Shown: one piece after another, positions 47,301-57,483 of the stretch
How positions within the stretch are numbered: position 1 is the first letter of the stretch
Layout: every line of letters starts with the position of its first letter
Origin: Cylindrodendrum hubeiense
Lineage: Eukaryota > Ascomycota > Sordariomycetes > Hypocreales > Nectriaceae
NCBI GenBank assembly: GCA_014621425.1
Contig: JAANBB010000026.1
Coordinates: 62,001-126,000 of the forward strand
Direction of reading: 5' to 3'
Length of the DNA stretch: 64,000 nt
Program-made: the position numbers and the translations under genes
Notes under the pieces: generated by a model
The model's input: the letters and a program-made list of their open reading frames with translations, nothing else
Told to the model about the DNA's origin: nothing
Databases searched by the model: none

Positions 47301-49237
47301 TCAGTTGGGCTCGACAACATTCGCAGCGCGGTGGTCTAGACGCCATCTTCCACCACTACCAACCACTAGATGAAGGAAGCAGAGTGTTGTTCCGATTCCC
47401 TGACGACCATCAAGGCCGGCCATCGCAATCATTCAGTAGTCGGCCTATGCTGCAGCAGCTGAAGCAGAAGATTCGAGACCAGTTGCTCGACACACTGCGG
47501 GCCCAACTGCCATCATACATGATCCCTCAGATCATTACGATCTTAGAAAAGCTTCCAGTCAACAACAATGGCAAGGTCGACCGCCGGGCTCTCGCAGAGA
47601 GCATCCAAACACGAACGATAACACGAGGGGCAATCCGGCCACCCACTTCCGAGTCAGAACGGCAGATGCAGAGGATCTGGGGCCATGTTCTTGAAATTGA
47701 CCCAGCAACCATTGGCCTCGATGACAGCTTCTTCCATCTCGGTGGTAACTCAATCACGGCAATGAAAGTTGTTGGTGAGGCCCGCAAGGTCGGCATCACT
47801 CTGTCGGTAGCCGACGTTTTCCGACGCGACACACTCGAAGACTTGGCCCGCCTACCGACCACTGCCACGCAGATCGAAGAAGACTTCGAAGAGATTGAGC
47901 TCATAGATCCTGTCACCAAGGCATCGCTTCTCGAAGCACTTGACTCCTCCGCCGACATCGACCTGCGTTCTAGGGCAGTCGCCGATATCTTCCCCCTCAC
48001 GAACACCCAGGAAATGAGCGTGACTGATGCCGTCAAATACGAGCAGTTTGGAAACTACTTCTTCCTTGACCTTGGAGTGAACCTGGATATCCCGCGCTTC
48101 AAGGCAGGTTGTATTGCTACTCTGGAGAGATATCCTATTCTCCGTGCAACTGTCCCCTCTATTCTAGGCAAGTATTGGCTAGTCATTCCTCATCATCTCG
48201 AACTCCCTATGCGCATAATAGATGTCGATGAGGATCTCGTCAAGGCCTCCAACGACTTTTGTGCTAGGGAGAGGAGCTACCTCTCGCCCAACGAGCCACC
48301 CATCGAATTTGTGCTTCTCAGACACAAGGTCCAAGGCATCCGATTGATATTCCGGTTGTCGCATGCCCAATACGATGGTGTTTCCTTTCCCAGCATCATC
48401 CAGTCGCTTCTCAACGGCTATAACAAAATGGAGCTTCCATCTGTTCCAAGCTACCCAACTTTCCTGTCTTATGCTGCTCGTCAACGGCCTAAGGCAATGA
48501 AATACTGGAAGAATATCTTGCAAGGGTCCTCTCCTAACAAGATCGAGTCCAAGCTGCTTCCGCCGGGCACCATCCCCGACTCCCCGCCAAAGCGCGTTTT
48601 GGTCTCAGTCGGCAAGCCCCTGCCGCATCTTCCCGGAAACACTACTAGTGCAACTCTAGTCAGTGCTGCATGGGCTATACTTTTGTCACACATCACAAAA
48701 TCACAGGATATTGTGTATGGTCACATGGTTTCCGGTCGCAATTCTGCTATCGAAGGAATCGAGGAGATTGTTGGGCCAACCCTCAACGTCATACCTGTTC
48801 GAGTCAACTTTACGGCTGCTCGAACTGCCACTGATTTACTACTCTCTGTTCAAGATCAATTCCTCGATCTAGGAGAATCAGACTCGATGGGGTTCAGAGA
48901 CATCTTAGACAACTGCACCGATTGGCCAGCGAACTCGATGTTCGACACCATGATTCAACACCAAAACATCGAAGAGCATCCTGAATTTGGCTTTTCAGAA
49001 GTCACATCTCGAGTCGAGTTCTTCGAGAACCATGACGCCGTGCCAAAGACTCTGGGTATGATCTCCTATCCTCACGTGGATCGTCTCCATTTTAAATTAG
49101 CCGGCAACACGGCGATATTGTCTACGGAGACGGGAGAGAAGATGATTGATTGCCTTGTCACCATCATGGAACGGTTGACTAGTCGCTTGGATGTTCCCTT
49201 ACAGTCATGGTTGGATGACATAAATTTGCAGGTGTAG
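28650..49237 (+). CDS. Giant NRPS, 3' part (rest of C5 to terminal cyclisation domain)
   Basis: Continuation of the synthetase that begins at 14367, in the frame entered after the break at about 28650. The frame is open for about 6,860 codons. Domains: end of C5, A5 with M5 and T5, C6-A6 with M6-T6, C7-A7-T7, C8-A8-T8, C9-A9 with M9-T9, and a terminal condensation-like domain with SHAQYDGVS. No thioesterase, reductase or epimerase is present. The first potential initiator in this frame near the break (28718) is GTG, inside the C5 fold, so it is not an independent gene. With the upstream part the total is about 11,620 residues, close to what I recall for the nine-module aureobasidin synthetase. 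The open frame and intact motifs over 20 kb mean any inactivating mutation would be very recent. A base-call error is equally possible. Confidence 0.93.
32380..36870 (+). other. NRPS module 6: C6 - A6 - M6 (degenerate) - T6
   Basis: C6 has HHIISDGWS. A6 has FTSGSTGKPKG, VYGPTENT and NDNGK. The hand-aligned code is D-A-F-M-Y-G-V-V-F-K, close to a published bacterial Leu code (DAFMLGMVFK, from memory). M6 (about 35203-36440) differs from its three sisters at two SAM-site residues: EVGDGSGL in place of E(I/V)GTGSGM (Asp codon 35423), and GLYP in place of GLEP (Tyr codon 35483). Methylation by this module is therefore doubtful. Carrier FFQLGGDSL has its Ser codon at 36764. Confidence 0.85.
36890..40100 (+). 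other. NRPS module 7: C7 - A7 - T7
   Basis: C7 is of the YPCTALQEGL / HHALYDGWS type. A7 has a slightly altered core A3 (FTSGTTGTPKG), TYGPSEC and SATGK. The hand-aligned code is D-V-F-C-L-A-T-S-A-K, substrate not assigned. No methyltransferase. Carrier FFRLGGDSI has its Ser codon at 39992. Confidence 0.8.
40110..43365 (+). other. NRPS module 8: C8 - A8 - T8 (methylating lineage, M absent)
   Basis: C8 (SFAQGRLWFLDQLF, HHIISDGWS) and A8 (FTSGSTGTPKG, VYGPTENT, NVSGK) both resemble modules 3, 5, 6 and 9. At the place where those modules carry about 410 residues of methyltransferase, module 8 has only a short Gln/Asp-rich linker (about 42860-42960) leading straight to QLPSYM. The hand-aligned code is D-A-W-F-F-G-V-V-Y-K, aliphatic by inference. 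The carrier motif is FFQLGGNSI, with Asn for the usual Asp; the Ser codon is at 43244. Confidence 0.85.
43375..47900 (+). other. NRPS module 9: C9 - A9 - M9 - T9 (N-methylating, Leu predicted)
   Basis: C9 has SYAQGRLWFLDQLY and HHIISDGWS. A9 has FTSGSTGQPKG, AYGPTENS and NNNGK. The hand-aligned code D-A-W-L-Y-G-A-V-A-K differs at one position from the cyclosporin synthetase leucine code DAWLYGAVMK (recalled from the published code table), so N-methyl-leucine is the best single prediction in the assembly line. M9 (about 46192-47430) has intact EVGTGSGM and GLEP. The carrier is FFHLGGNSI, with its Ser codon at 47750. Confidence 0.85.
47930..49237 (+). other. NRPS terminal condensation-like (CT) cyclisation domain
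   Basis: The last ~430 residues form a C-domain fold without a following A domain. The catalytic motif is SHAQYDGVS (codons near 48360), the SHxxYDG form seen in fungal CT domains that release the chain by head-to-tail macrocyclisation. A thioesterase is absent. VSGRNSAIEGIEEIVGPTLNVIPVR matches the C-terminal latch region of fungal C domains. The stop codon is at 49235. Confidence 0.85.
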
Positions 49238-50478
49238 TCTCTAGTCATTTTGTTTGTTTTGTCAGTCGATCCTGTTCTTCAGCTTAAGCTGTTAGTTTTC
49301 TTTTTTTTTCTGCTGCGCCTAGTTTAGTATAAATATTGATTCAATTGCTACACACCCTTCTGTCAAGGACCTCTCTTGTCACCGGCTTTCCAATAACGTG
49401 TTGACTCTCTCACCGAAACCCAGTCTAAAATTTGCCTTCCGATGCTGTTTTCAGAGGAAAGCAAGAAAAACGCGGCTTTCTAGTCTATCCCTTTAGCCGA
49501 CAGATGATGATAGGTGACAATATTTATCCGTGCATAAACTACGGATATAAGACTCGTGATGTTAATAGTCGGGCCTACAGGTAGGTCATTCTTCGAGGTT
49601 TTAAAAGAGTTGGCTGCAATACATCACATGCGGAAATGTCTCGGGAAAATGCGTCAGTCCCATGATCACGGTTGGAGGGTATGATTTAGCGAAACATCTA
49701 CAACGTTGCAACCAACCATTTTAGCTCGCTCGCCATTGTCCGCAGTCGCCCCTCACACTTCATTTTGTTTCTGTGACATTTTCTCGCCTGGCATTTAAAT
49801 ACCTCTGGATGCAACTTTGACGTTCCAGAGGAAAAATAATCCCATAGGGCTAAATGAAAGTTCATCTTCAATTTAGCCATATGTGATGCATTACAATACG
49901 TATGACTACTTGCTTTCGCGACAAAGGTCTGATGAAGGAATTTACGTCATTGATCATCTCTGATGTAACCCTTGGTCTAGTCACGGTACTTGATCATTGA
50001 GGATACCCAAACTAGCAAAACGTCCGCTAATTAGTTCCGCCATTATAAGTTCCAGCCGTTATAGCTTGAAATCATCCTTCGTCACCGGGCAGGTTATTAC
50101 TCTTTCAGAGACAAAGACCAGGAAGAATATCAAACCAAGTAATTGTGTTTCAAACACACTGCAACCCTTTTTAAACAACCTCTCAAGTCACGGCCTCACC
50201 TATTTAAAAATGATGCCATCACAAGGCAGAGGCGATGATAGCATGTTCATGAGGCCGCCTAGACAAGGTCTACTGACTTAAACATATGAGATGCGTCTGC
50301 TTTGTATTGCAATTTTACGCTCACGCATGTGGATGGGTGAGCCACGTTGGATTTACTACATAATCTAGCATTCTGTTGAAATTTAGAAAAGAGAAACTCA
50401 AAGAGAATCAAGCTTAGCAGTGCTTTTTTTATGCACAACTTAAGCCATTATTCAATTACTCCTTTTCTGTCTCTCGAC
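49238..50478. other. Intergenic with a possible zinc-cluster scrap
   Basis: No gene is supported in these 1.2 kb between the NRPS and the GH16 gene. On the minus strand, an open frame at 49698-49880 contains KCQARKCHRNKMKCEG, reminiscent of half a Zn2Cys6 motif but with wrong spacing and no second half. An AT-rich run soon after 49237 (about 49290-49345) is a candidate 3' end region for the NRPS transcript. Confidence 0.45.
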
Positions 50479-51389
50479 ATGCTTTGCAAAAACGCCCTTA
50501 TTTATTTACCGTACCTTGCAGGTACTGCCCTTGCTTGGGATGCTCCTCCGTACAGTGGCCTAGCCAGAGTTTGGCAGGATAATTTCGTGGGTGCCGCTGG
50601 CTCTCTTCCAGATACCGGTAAATGGAACATCATTACAGGCTTTCTGAACGTCAATGCCGAGCTTGAGGTATATACTCAATCCACACGCAACCTCCAGCGC
50701 AGCGGTGGAGACACACTTCAGCTCGTTCCATGGCGTGATTCTTCCGTGTCTACTGGCTGGACTTCTGGCCGCGTTGAGAGCCGTTATGTCTTTACCCCCC
50801 AAGCAGGAAAAATTACAAGAGCCGAGGCTTCGATCCGATTTGGTGCCAATCCAACTGCTAACAAGCAGGGCATCTGGCCCGCCTTTTGGATGCTTGGGAA
50901 TGCTCTCCGCACAGGTGGCAGCTGGCCCTCGTGTGGTGAACTCGACATGATGGAGACGGTGAATGGACAGTTAACTGGCTACGGAACTGTCCACTGCGAC
51001 GTTTACCCTGGTGGTGTCTGCAACGAAGGTACCGGGATTGGAGGGAGCATCGGCATTCCAGATCAGAGCTGGCACACTTGGAGAATCGATTTTGATCGCA
51101 CAAAGAGCAGCTGGCAGCAGGAGACTATCACTTGGTACATGGATGGCCGACAGTTCCACCAGATCTCTGGCTCCAGAATCAACAATCAGAAGATCTGGAA
51201 CACTCTGTGCCACAGCCCATTGTACTTTATTCTCAATGTTGCGGTGGGTGGTACTTGGGTAAGTTACACGTGTTTCAATAGTCGAAATGAGAGCTAACAA
51301 AATGGCAGCCTGGATACCCAAATGCCAATACTGGGGACGGTTATGGGAGTATGATGGAAATCGGATATGTTGCCCATTATCATAGTTAA
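50479..51389 (+). CDS. Secreted GH16 family beta-glucanase
   Basis: Two exons, 50479-51258 and 51309-51389, joined by a 50-nt GT..AG intron within GGTW|PGYPNA; 286 residues. The chosen ATG (50479) starts directly at a signal peptide (MLCKNALIYLPYLAGTALA); an upstream in-frame ATG at 50431 would add sixteen residues. The GH16 catalytic motif CGELDMMETVNG supplies the nucleophile and acid/base glutamates, with GIWPAFWMLG before it and GYGSMMEIGYV at the C-terminus, the usual order in fungal endo-1,3(4)-beta-glucanases. It acts outside the cell on beta-glucans. It follows the NRPS on the same strand but has no evident biosynthetic link. Confidence 0.9.
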
Positions 51390-52061
51390 AGTTTGCGTAA
51401 ATGCGATCGGGAAATGGACAGTCGCTACACTTTTACGTCCCAAATGAATAAAGACTTGAATTGACCGTGCTGGCAGTCATTTGACCATACCAGTGTACTG
51501 GTGTAGGGTAGGTTCCGACTGCAGCTCTGCTGGTACGCCGCGATGCACACTCTTTTCGTTGGTGCAATGGAATGTTTTTCCCACCTGGGGGTCAATGCTC
51601 AAAGATCGCGGTACAGCGTAGCCCATATTTTTATATTATTGACATGGTAGATAGTGATGTAGTAGATGATGTGTTAGATCGGCCTACATATTTAATGCAA
51701 GGACATAATAATGCTTGTCTACCTCCAGATAGTTTGTTGTCCAAATCTGCTAAACGATTGATAGCGTTTTCATACGTTTGAAGCGTGGCGGTAAAACATC
51801 GGATAATATATGCATATTTGTCGGTTAACCCTGGAATTAAAGTGGGGACGTGAAAGCTCCAAAATCGAGTCTGAGGTGGGACCTCAACTTCGGAGGCACT
51901 GAATCCAGCCAGCTCTGGGTACGTAGAGGTAGCTAATGAACAGTGCTACTGTACTTGAATTTCACTGTAGATAAAAAAAACTATACCCAAGTCGTCACCC
52001 TGGACCGCAATGTAGTTGTGTAATGTTTTTCCAGTGGAAGGGGCTGAGGCTGGTTGATTCA

Positions 52062-52182
52062 GCTAGCGTCGAAGTACTCACCAGAATGGGATACAGCCGG
52101 GCACTCACTTGCAGCTGCACCATGGGGATTTGAAGTTTCATCTCACAGGGCTAGCGTCGAAGCACTTGCCGTAATAGGATAC
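52062..52182. repeat. Imperfect 33-bp direct repeat pair
   Basis: Copies at 52062-52094 and 52150-52182 share gctagcgtcgaag, a variable middle, and end in ggatac. The spacing is 88 bases. No inverted termini or target duplication is evident, so I do not assign it to a transposon. Confidence 0.5.
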
Positions 52183-52821
52183 GAACTCTTGCTCCAACTG
52201 AGTCAAGGGCCAATCAGTGCAAGAATCCACTCCTGCAGTACCTCAAAAGCTGACGTCTTCTCGGTTATTAACTTGACGGTATGCTGATCGGGTTGATGAT
52301 TGGTGCGGAGTAAATAGATAATATTACGGTTCGATCAACAAGATCGGCATGATTTGCCGGAATTACCGGACATGATTTTGACGTTAGAACTAATAGTTAT
52401 CGTATGGATGGCTTGTCATCCGTCGCTACACTGACGTAGCTGTGTCTGACTCTCAGTTATAGGGAATCGACCCAGAGACTACCATGAGATACAGATTTCA
52501 AGTGCACATAACTCAATCATATTAATTCGTCTTTAGCTATGGCGATAAATACCAGTTCGCTCTGTCCAACGGCAGTGCAAGAGAAGCAGAAATCTTACTG
52601 AAACACCGGCACCTATTCGGAGGAACCGGAAGAGTCACAAGTCAGCCTTACGGGTAGGGCGCCATTTTACTCACTGTATGACGTTGGTGGCGCGGAGATG
52701 CATGGGTCAAGAGGCAATACTATTCTGCTTGTCATGACGTGTGGCTTTGCGTTGCGTCAATCAATGTGGCCATTGTATGCCCACAGCTGCAGTGCATCGT
52801 TCAGGTAAGATGTCTTTTGAT

Positions 52822-52827
52822 ATAAAT
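52822..52827 (+). promoter_or_regulatory. Possible TATA box of the FAD oxidase gene
   Basis: TATAAA lies about 160 bases upstream of the ATG at 52984, in a pyrimidine-rich run. This is typical placement for a fungal promoter, but is supported by sequence match only. Confidence 0.3.
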
Positions 52828-52983
52828 TGACATGAAGTCTCCTTTTGTTTCTGACATTATTCTCTCTTAACCAGTCCTTCCTCTCGACACACAGGAATTA
52901 TATCTTGACAGAGGGTGCTGAGCACTGAGAAACAAACACCTGGTATCGCATACTACAGTTTCTTTCTGAGCTCGGAGTTCAAG

Positions 52984-54845
52984 ATGGCAACAACTAGACC
53001 TCCCAACAAAATGCCAGGCCTGGCTTCTCTTCTTTCATTCTATCTTTTTGTCTTTGTGGCATCCGCGGCGACTGACCCCGGCTATGACTGTCGCCCAGGC
53101 GAAAAGTGCTGGCCGTCCTTGCACGAATGGCAACAATTCAATGCGAGTATTGGTGGCCATCTTTACGAGACCATTCCAATCGCTGCTCCCTGCTACAAAA
53201 ATTCTCCTTATTACGACGCAGTTGCCTGCAAGGCTGTTGAGGGTTACTATGGCGACAGCATCCCTCGAGGGGACCACTTCGGACAGACCTACTGGCTGAA
53301 TTGGGAGACTTGCCGCAATTCTGGATGTACGCTCCTTGAATCGAACCCAAAAGAGCTTCAGTACCGGACTTGTTCTCTTGGAAGACTGGCGTCGTATTAT
53401 GTCGATGTTCGAAATACCTCTCATATCTCCGCAACACTTCAATTTGCGAAGACTCACAACATCCGCCTCAGTATTAAGAACACGGGTCATGACTTTTACG
53501 GACGATCATCGGTCCCTAATACCCTCGCCATCTGGACCCACAATCTCGATACCCTCAAGTTCTACTCCAACTTCACTGCACACAACTGTCCTTCAGCCAA
53601 CGGTCAGAATGTGGGTGAGCTAGGAGCTGGAGTCATTGCAGGTGATGCTTATCGCTTCTTCAACCGCCATGGCATGGATATTACTGGAGGATACGAAGAA
53701 TCGGTTGGGCTTGCCGGTGGATTCGGACAAGGAGGAGGTGTCGGGTCGTTTACAACGACCTATGGCCTGATGGCAGACAACGCCGTTGAATTCGAGGTTG
53801 TGACTTCTGATGGAGAAGTGCGCATCATCAATCAGTGCAATGACCCCGATCTATTCTGGGCCATGCGAGGTGGAGGAGGTGGTACCTTTGCGGTCCTCAC
53901 CAAGTACCGGGTCCAAGTTTATCCCTCCCTGCCAATCCATGTTTACACCTTTACCGCCAATTTCACCGACATCGGATACGACACCAATGCAACAAAGAAT
54001 GTTGCTCTTCGCGAAATCCTCACTGCGCATGCAGAGAATCAGATTGACTGGTCAGCTCAACTAGTCACAGGCCAGGTGGAGTACTTCCCTGAGAAGCTTT
54101 CCGTCGGCCTGGTATTACCCTATGGCGATGATGGCTCGAAGCTAAAATCTGCGACTGCGTCTTTTGCCCGCTTCCTGAACAATAGAACCGATCTGTCCGT
54201 TTCCGCAAATAGCTACGTTTCTTACGCCACTTATGCAGACTACCTCTCTGTTGCTACTTCGGATGCTAAGGTCACCGAACCGTCGGGAATTTTCTCCCTA
54301 CTGGCCTCCCGACTTATTCCTCGCAAGGTCTTTGCTGCTCCCGAAACAATTGATAAGCTAGTGGAAGGTGTACTGCAGGGGATCGCGACGTCAAGAAGTC
54401 TTCTGAACCTCACAGGAACCCAGATTGTCTTGGAAACACCCGTCACTAACCTTGACAAGAATCAAATGTCATCCGCTCATCCGGCTTGGCGTAACTCTCT
54501 CTGGCATGTAATCCATGTTGGAGAGTGGCTGGAGCCTCTCGACGACAAGGTTCTGCAGTATACCGCAAATGGATTTCTGAAGACGGTGCATCCGCTCAAG
54601 GAGTTGAGCCCAGGAGGTGGAGCGTACCTCAACGAGGCGCATTACTTGGAGCCGGACTGGCAGCAAGTCTACTTTGGCTCGTTCTACGACAGGCTTTTGG
54701 CTGTCAAGAAGCAGTACGACCCCACTCACATCTTTGACTGCTGGAAATGCGTCGGATGGCGGGGTGAGGAAGAGTAAGTCCTTTCTAGTACTTGCACGTT
54801 TTTATGAAACTAATGTGGTCTAGCTTGTTCTATTCTTGCTACTGA
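52984..54845 (+). CDS. Secreted FAD-linked oxidase, berberine-bridge-enzyme type
   Basis: Two exons, 52984-54773 and 54824-54845 (50-nt intron with an ACTAAT branch site); 603 residues. The frame extends 5' to a GTG at 52915, but the first ATG is at 52984, and a signal peptide follows. The FAD_binding_4 fold shows IKNTGHDFYGRSS, whose His is the expected covalent flavin attachment, and GLAGGFGQGGGVGSFTTTYGL. The second attachment site (usually GxxCDN) reads GLMADN, so the Cys is missing and FAD should be held by His alone. The C-terminal BBE domain ends FDCWKCVGWRGEED.. and then, via the small last exon, FYSCY. Family members oxidise alcohols, sugars or amines, often in secondary metabolism. 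At 3.7 kb from the NRPS it is the nearest oxidative candidate for peptide tailoring, though the signal peptide suggests secretion. Confidence 0.88.
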
Positions 54846-54975
54846 TGATTGTTGGATATGGATATTGTTACTTACTGGAAGTTACATACAGCGGGCGGTA
54901 ATAGCTTTCTATTATGAATAGGCAGGCCGCTTGAGCTCATCAACTAGCCTCGATCTCGCTAGTGATGAAAGAGTA

Positions 54976-57302
54976 CTACATAATTCGAACCTCCTGCTTT
55001 GCTAAAAGCTCTGCCAAATTACCTTTACTCAATCTGTTCTTATCATGCCGTATTCCAAACCAGTTTAAGGCTTCATCTTTAAGGAACCCAAGCCCTAGCC
55101 GCTGAAACGTACCGGTATTTTCCTTTCTCCTCCTGAGAACTAGTAATGTTCCAGAGAGACCTTCCTGGTCCGATTGAACATGTAATAACGCACACCAAAC
55201 GTTTTCAGTCACATCAGATGGGGCGATGGAAACTGAAGCGGTAGCCCTTGGATGTCGGTCTAACGCTGCTTCTGCCACAGGCTTGCTTGTCTCGGGATGA
55301 AGAAGGAGGGCAGAGTAACGAGGGTGTTCTCTCACATCAATACCACTGAATCCAGGACCCTCTCCCCCGAAAGACTTTTCAAGTCTTCCAGCCGCGAATT
55401 CAGCACTGTACTGTAGAATCGCCTTTCGCAGCGGAGCGCGGAGATTAACAACTCCTTCTGTGACAGGCCCATACGGATTTCGCATGCCAGCAGTTCTGCA
55501 AGTGATATCGATCAACTCTGCACATACTAAAGCGGTTGGTGAGGTGATCCTTGCCAATGAGCGAAACTGGATCCGAACTTTGCCAACAGAGGCCCATGAC
55601 CAAGAAGGGACATCTTCCTTTTCTGACACTGGACGCTCATCATTCAGTCTAACGTACCAGGTAAGTCCAAAGAGGATGTCTTCCTTCCACAGCCCCACAG
55701 CATAGGTCAGGTTGTGGGCCGTGTGAAACAACTCAGCCAGCCCAGATACAGCATTTAGGTTGTCGGAAACGAAAGTCAGCTCTTTCTTGCTGTAAATCTC
55801 GAGCATGGCATACCACAAGTCAAGCTGGCTCAACGAATGCTGAAGATCTCTCGATGGTTTGGTGGTAGTGACGGCAGAGTAGAGAGAGAGTCGTAGCCGT
55901 TCTAAAATCCAGTCACTGCTGCCCTGTACGGGCGGTGGGACAGGTCGTGGGACTGGGCAGGTCTCCTGTGCTTCATCCATTGAACAAATCCAACTCATCT
56001 GCTTCCCAAACATCAAACAGCGAGAAGATAGTATTCTTTCTTGCAGGATCCACCCTCGGGGGTTGAGATAATCTGGTCCATTGCAAGTGGTGGTCATGGT
56101 CACCTCTTTTTTCAGAGAGATATTATCCACAGAAACTGATATGGGGACTTTGCATGGACGGTATAGAGAAGGGTCCTGATTCACGAATAGACCTGTGTGA
56201 GCGCTCTGGGCACCTTCGGCATAAATGGTGAAGACTGCGTAACGATAGATGTCGCCCATCTTTGGTAGCTGTCGGTCTAGATCCTGTTTGTCGTCTTGGA
56301 TGATACAGAAAGCATCGATCCAAATATATTTGTAACCAAGTTCTCGTGCGACTTTAATAGCGTCTGTAAATGTTTGAGGTAAGATTTCAACAGGGAGGCA
56401 CCGCTGGTGAGCCTTGTAATCGTGCTTCTTGGTCAGGACCCGCTCGCCGTCGCCCCACGCGTAGCTCAATGCAACGTATGGGCCTTTTGTTTGCGGGTTG
56501 GTCTCTTCAAGGAATGGGTTGTCGCATCGATCGACATTAATGAGTCGAGTAGGTAGTGGGACTTTGATTCCAATACGATGGTTGATTTTACATGGTGAAT
56601 GCTGATCAAGGCACCGATCGAGCCAGACTTTGGCCAAGTCAAGGTTTACCGTTGAGACTATTGAGCCAGTGGGTGGATCACGGTTGCCAGCGTAGGTCGA
56701 GTTTGACGGTGTCGTTCGGGAAACATGCGTGTCGATTCTCCGCCGTTTCGTGCGGGGTACATCTTCATTTCTCACCAAAGGTGTCGCGGTCTTGACTGAA
56801 GCTGGAGAGACTTCGGTGTGGCGGAAAGAGTAAAAGTCTGTAGAGTAAAATGTTAAGACGTGATTATGCCGTTAAACAGAGTCGCGGGATTCGCACCAGG
56901 AATGGGCTCGATGAGCTGCAGAACAAAACTGCCTCGGCGGGTGGCAACGATGACGGAGGATATGTCAGGGTCAAGTGGGCGGGCATGGCGTGATGGGCGC
57001 CTCTCCCAGTAAATGGAGAAAACAACGTGGGCACCGAGAGTTTCGCATATGTCATTAGAAGTTTCGATGTCATCCAACTTGCCGCAGACTAGCAGGCACA
57101 GGCGACACCTGGTGGCTAGGGACGATTGGAAGGACTGACGGGTCTGGTGCAGGACATGGAATAACGTATTGGGGTATTGTGGAATTTCCAACTGGAAATC
57201 TATCTTGATGCACGCGTTGCAGAGCATGTTGAGATGTTGTAGTGGTGAGCTCAGTTGAATGTGGACTCGCATTTCAGTGCATAGTTGAAGGTGGCGGGGC
57301 AT
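54976..57302 (-). CDS. HET-domain (heterokaryon incompatibility) protein
   Basis: Two exons on the minus strand, 57302-56897 and 56837-54976, joined by a 59-nt GT..AG intron with a TTAAC branch; 755 residues. The large exon alone opens only with TTG, and the join restores a continuous N-terminus reading IEPIP|DFYSFRHTEVS, which supports it. The N-terminal part has a Cys-containing segment (LCNACIKIDF.., CRLCLLVCG). The HET domain follows with YVALSYAWGDGE, LPQTFTDAIKVARELGYKYIWIDAFCIIQDD, KMGDIYRYAVFTIYAEG and RGWILQERILS. HET proteins trigger cell death after non-self fusion or act in related innate responses. The start could also be 57272 or 57227. A minisatellite lies just upstream. Confidence 0.85.
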
Positions 57303-57483
57303 ATTTTTGTACTCGGATTTGAGGTTATTGCACTGCAATATTAGTGTCGCGAGGGGAGTTGGGGTGCCCAGTCCCCAAGTCCCCTCAACCAAGCAGCGGG
57401 ACCAATTTTGACTGCAATTTATGGTAAGCCTCACTCAGCCACTCATTCGGAAGCGGCACTGAAGCAGCTTTCCCTCGGATGTT

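Larger units (their letters stand above)
51390..52983. other. Intergenic with a short dispersed repeat
   Basis: About 1.6 kb with no supported gene. An imperfect 33-base direct repeat starting gctagcgtcgaag occurs at 52062-52094 and 52150-52182. A TATAAA match at 52822-52827 lies about 160 bases before the start of the next gene and is a plausible promoter element. Confidence 0.5.

Noticed and set aside
28718..49237. A separate second NRPS gene starting at 28718
   Set aside because: The first codon in that frame is GTG inside the C5 fold, there is no promoter space, and homology runs continuously from the upstream frame.
14367..49237. Identification as aureobasidin or cyclosporin synthetase
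   Set aside because: Cyclosporin synthetase has eleven modules and seven M domains. The aureobasidin enzyme has nine modules, but its M positions, as I recall them, differ and it starts with a hydroxy acid. Only family resemblance is claimed.
52915..52983. Start of the FAD oxidase at 52915
   Set aside because: The codon is GTG. The first ATG at 52984 is followed directly by a signal peptide.
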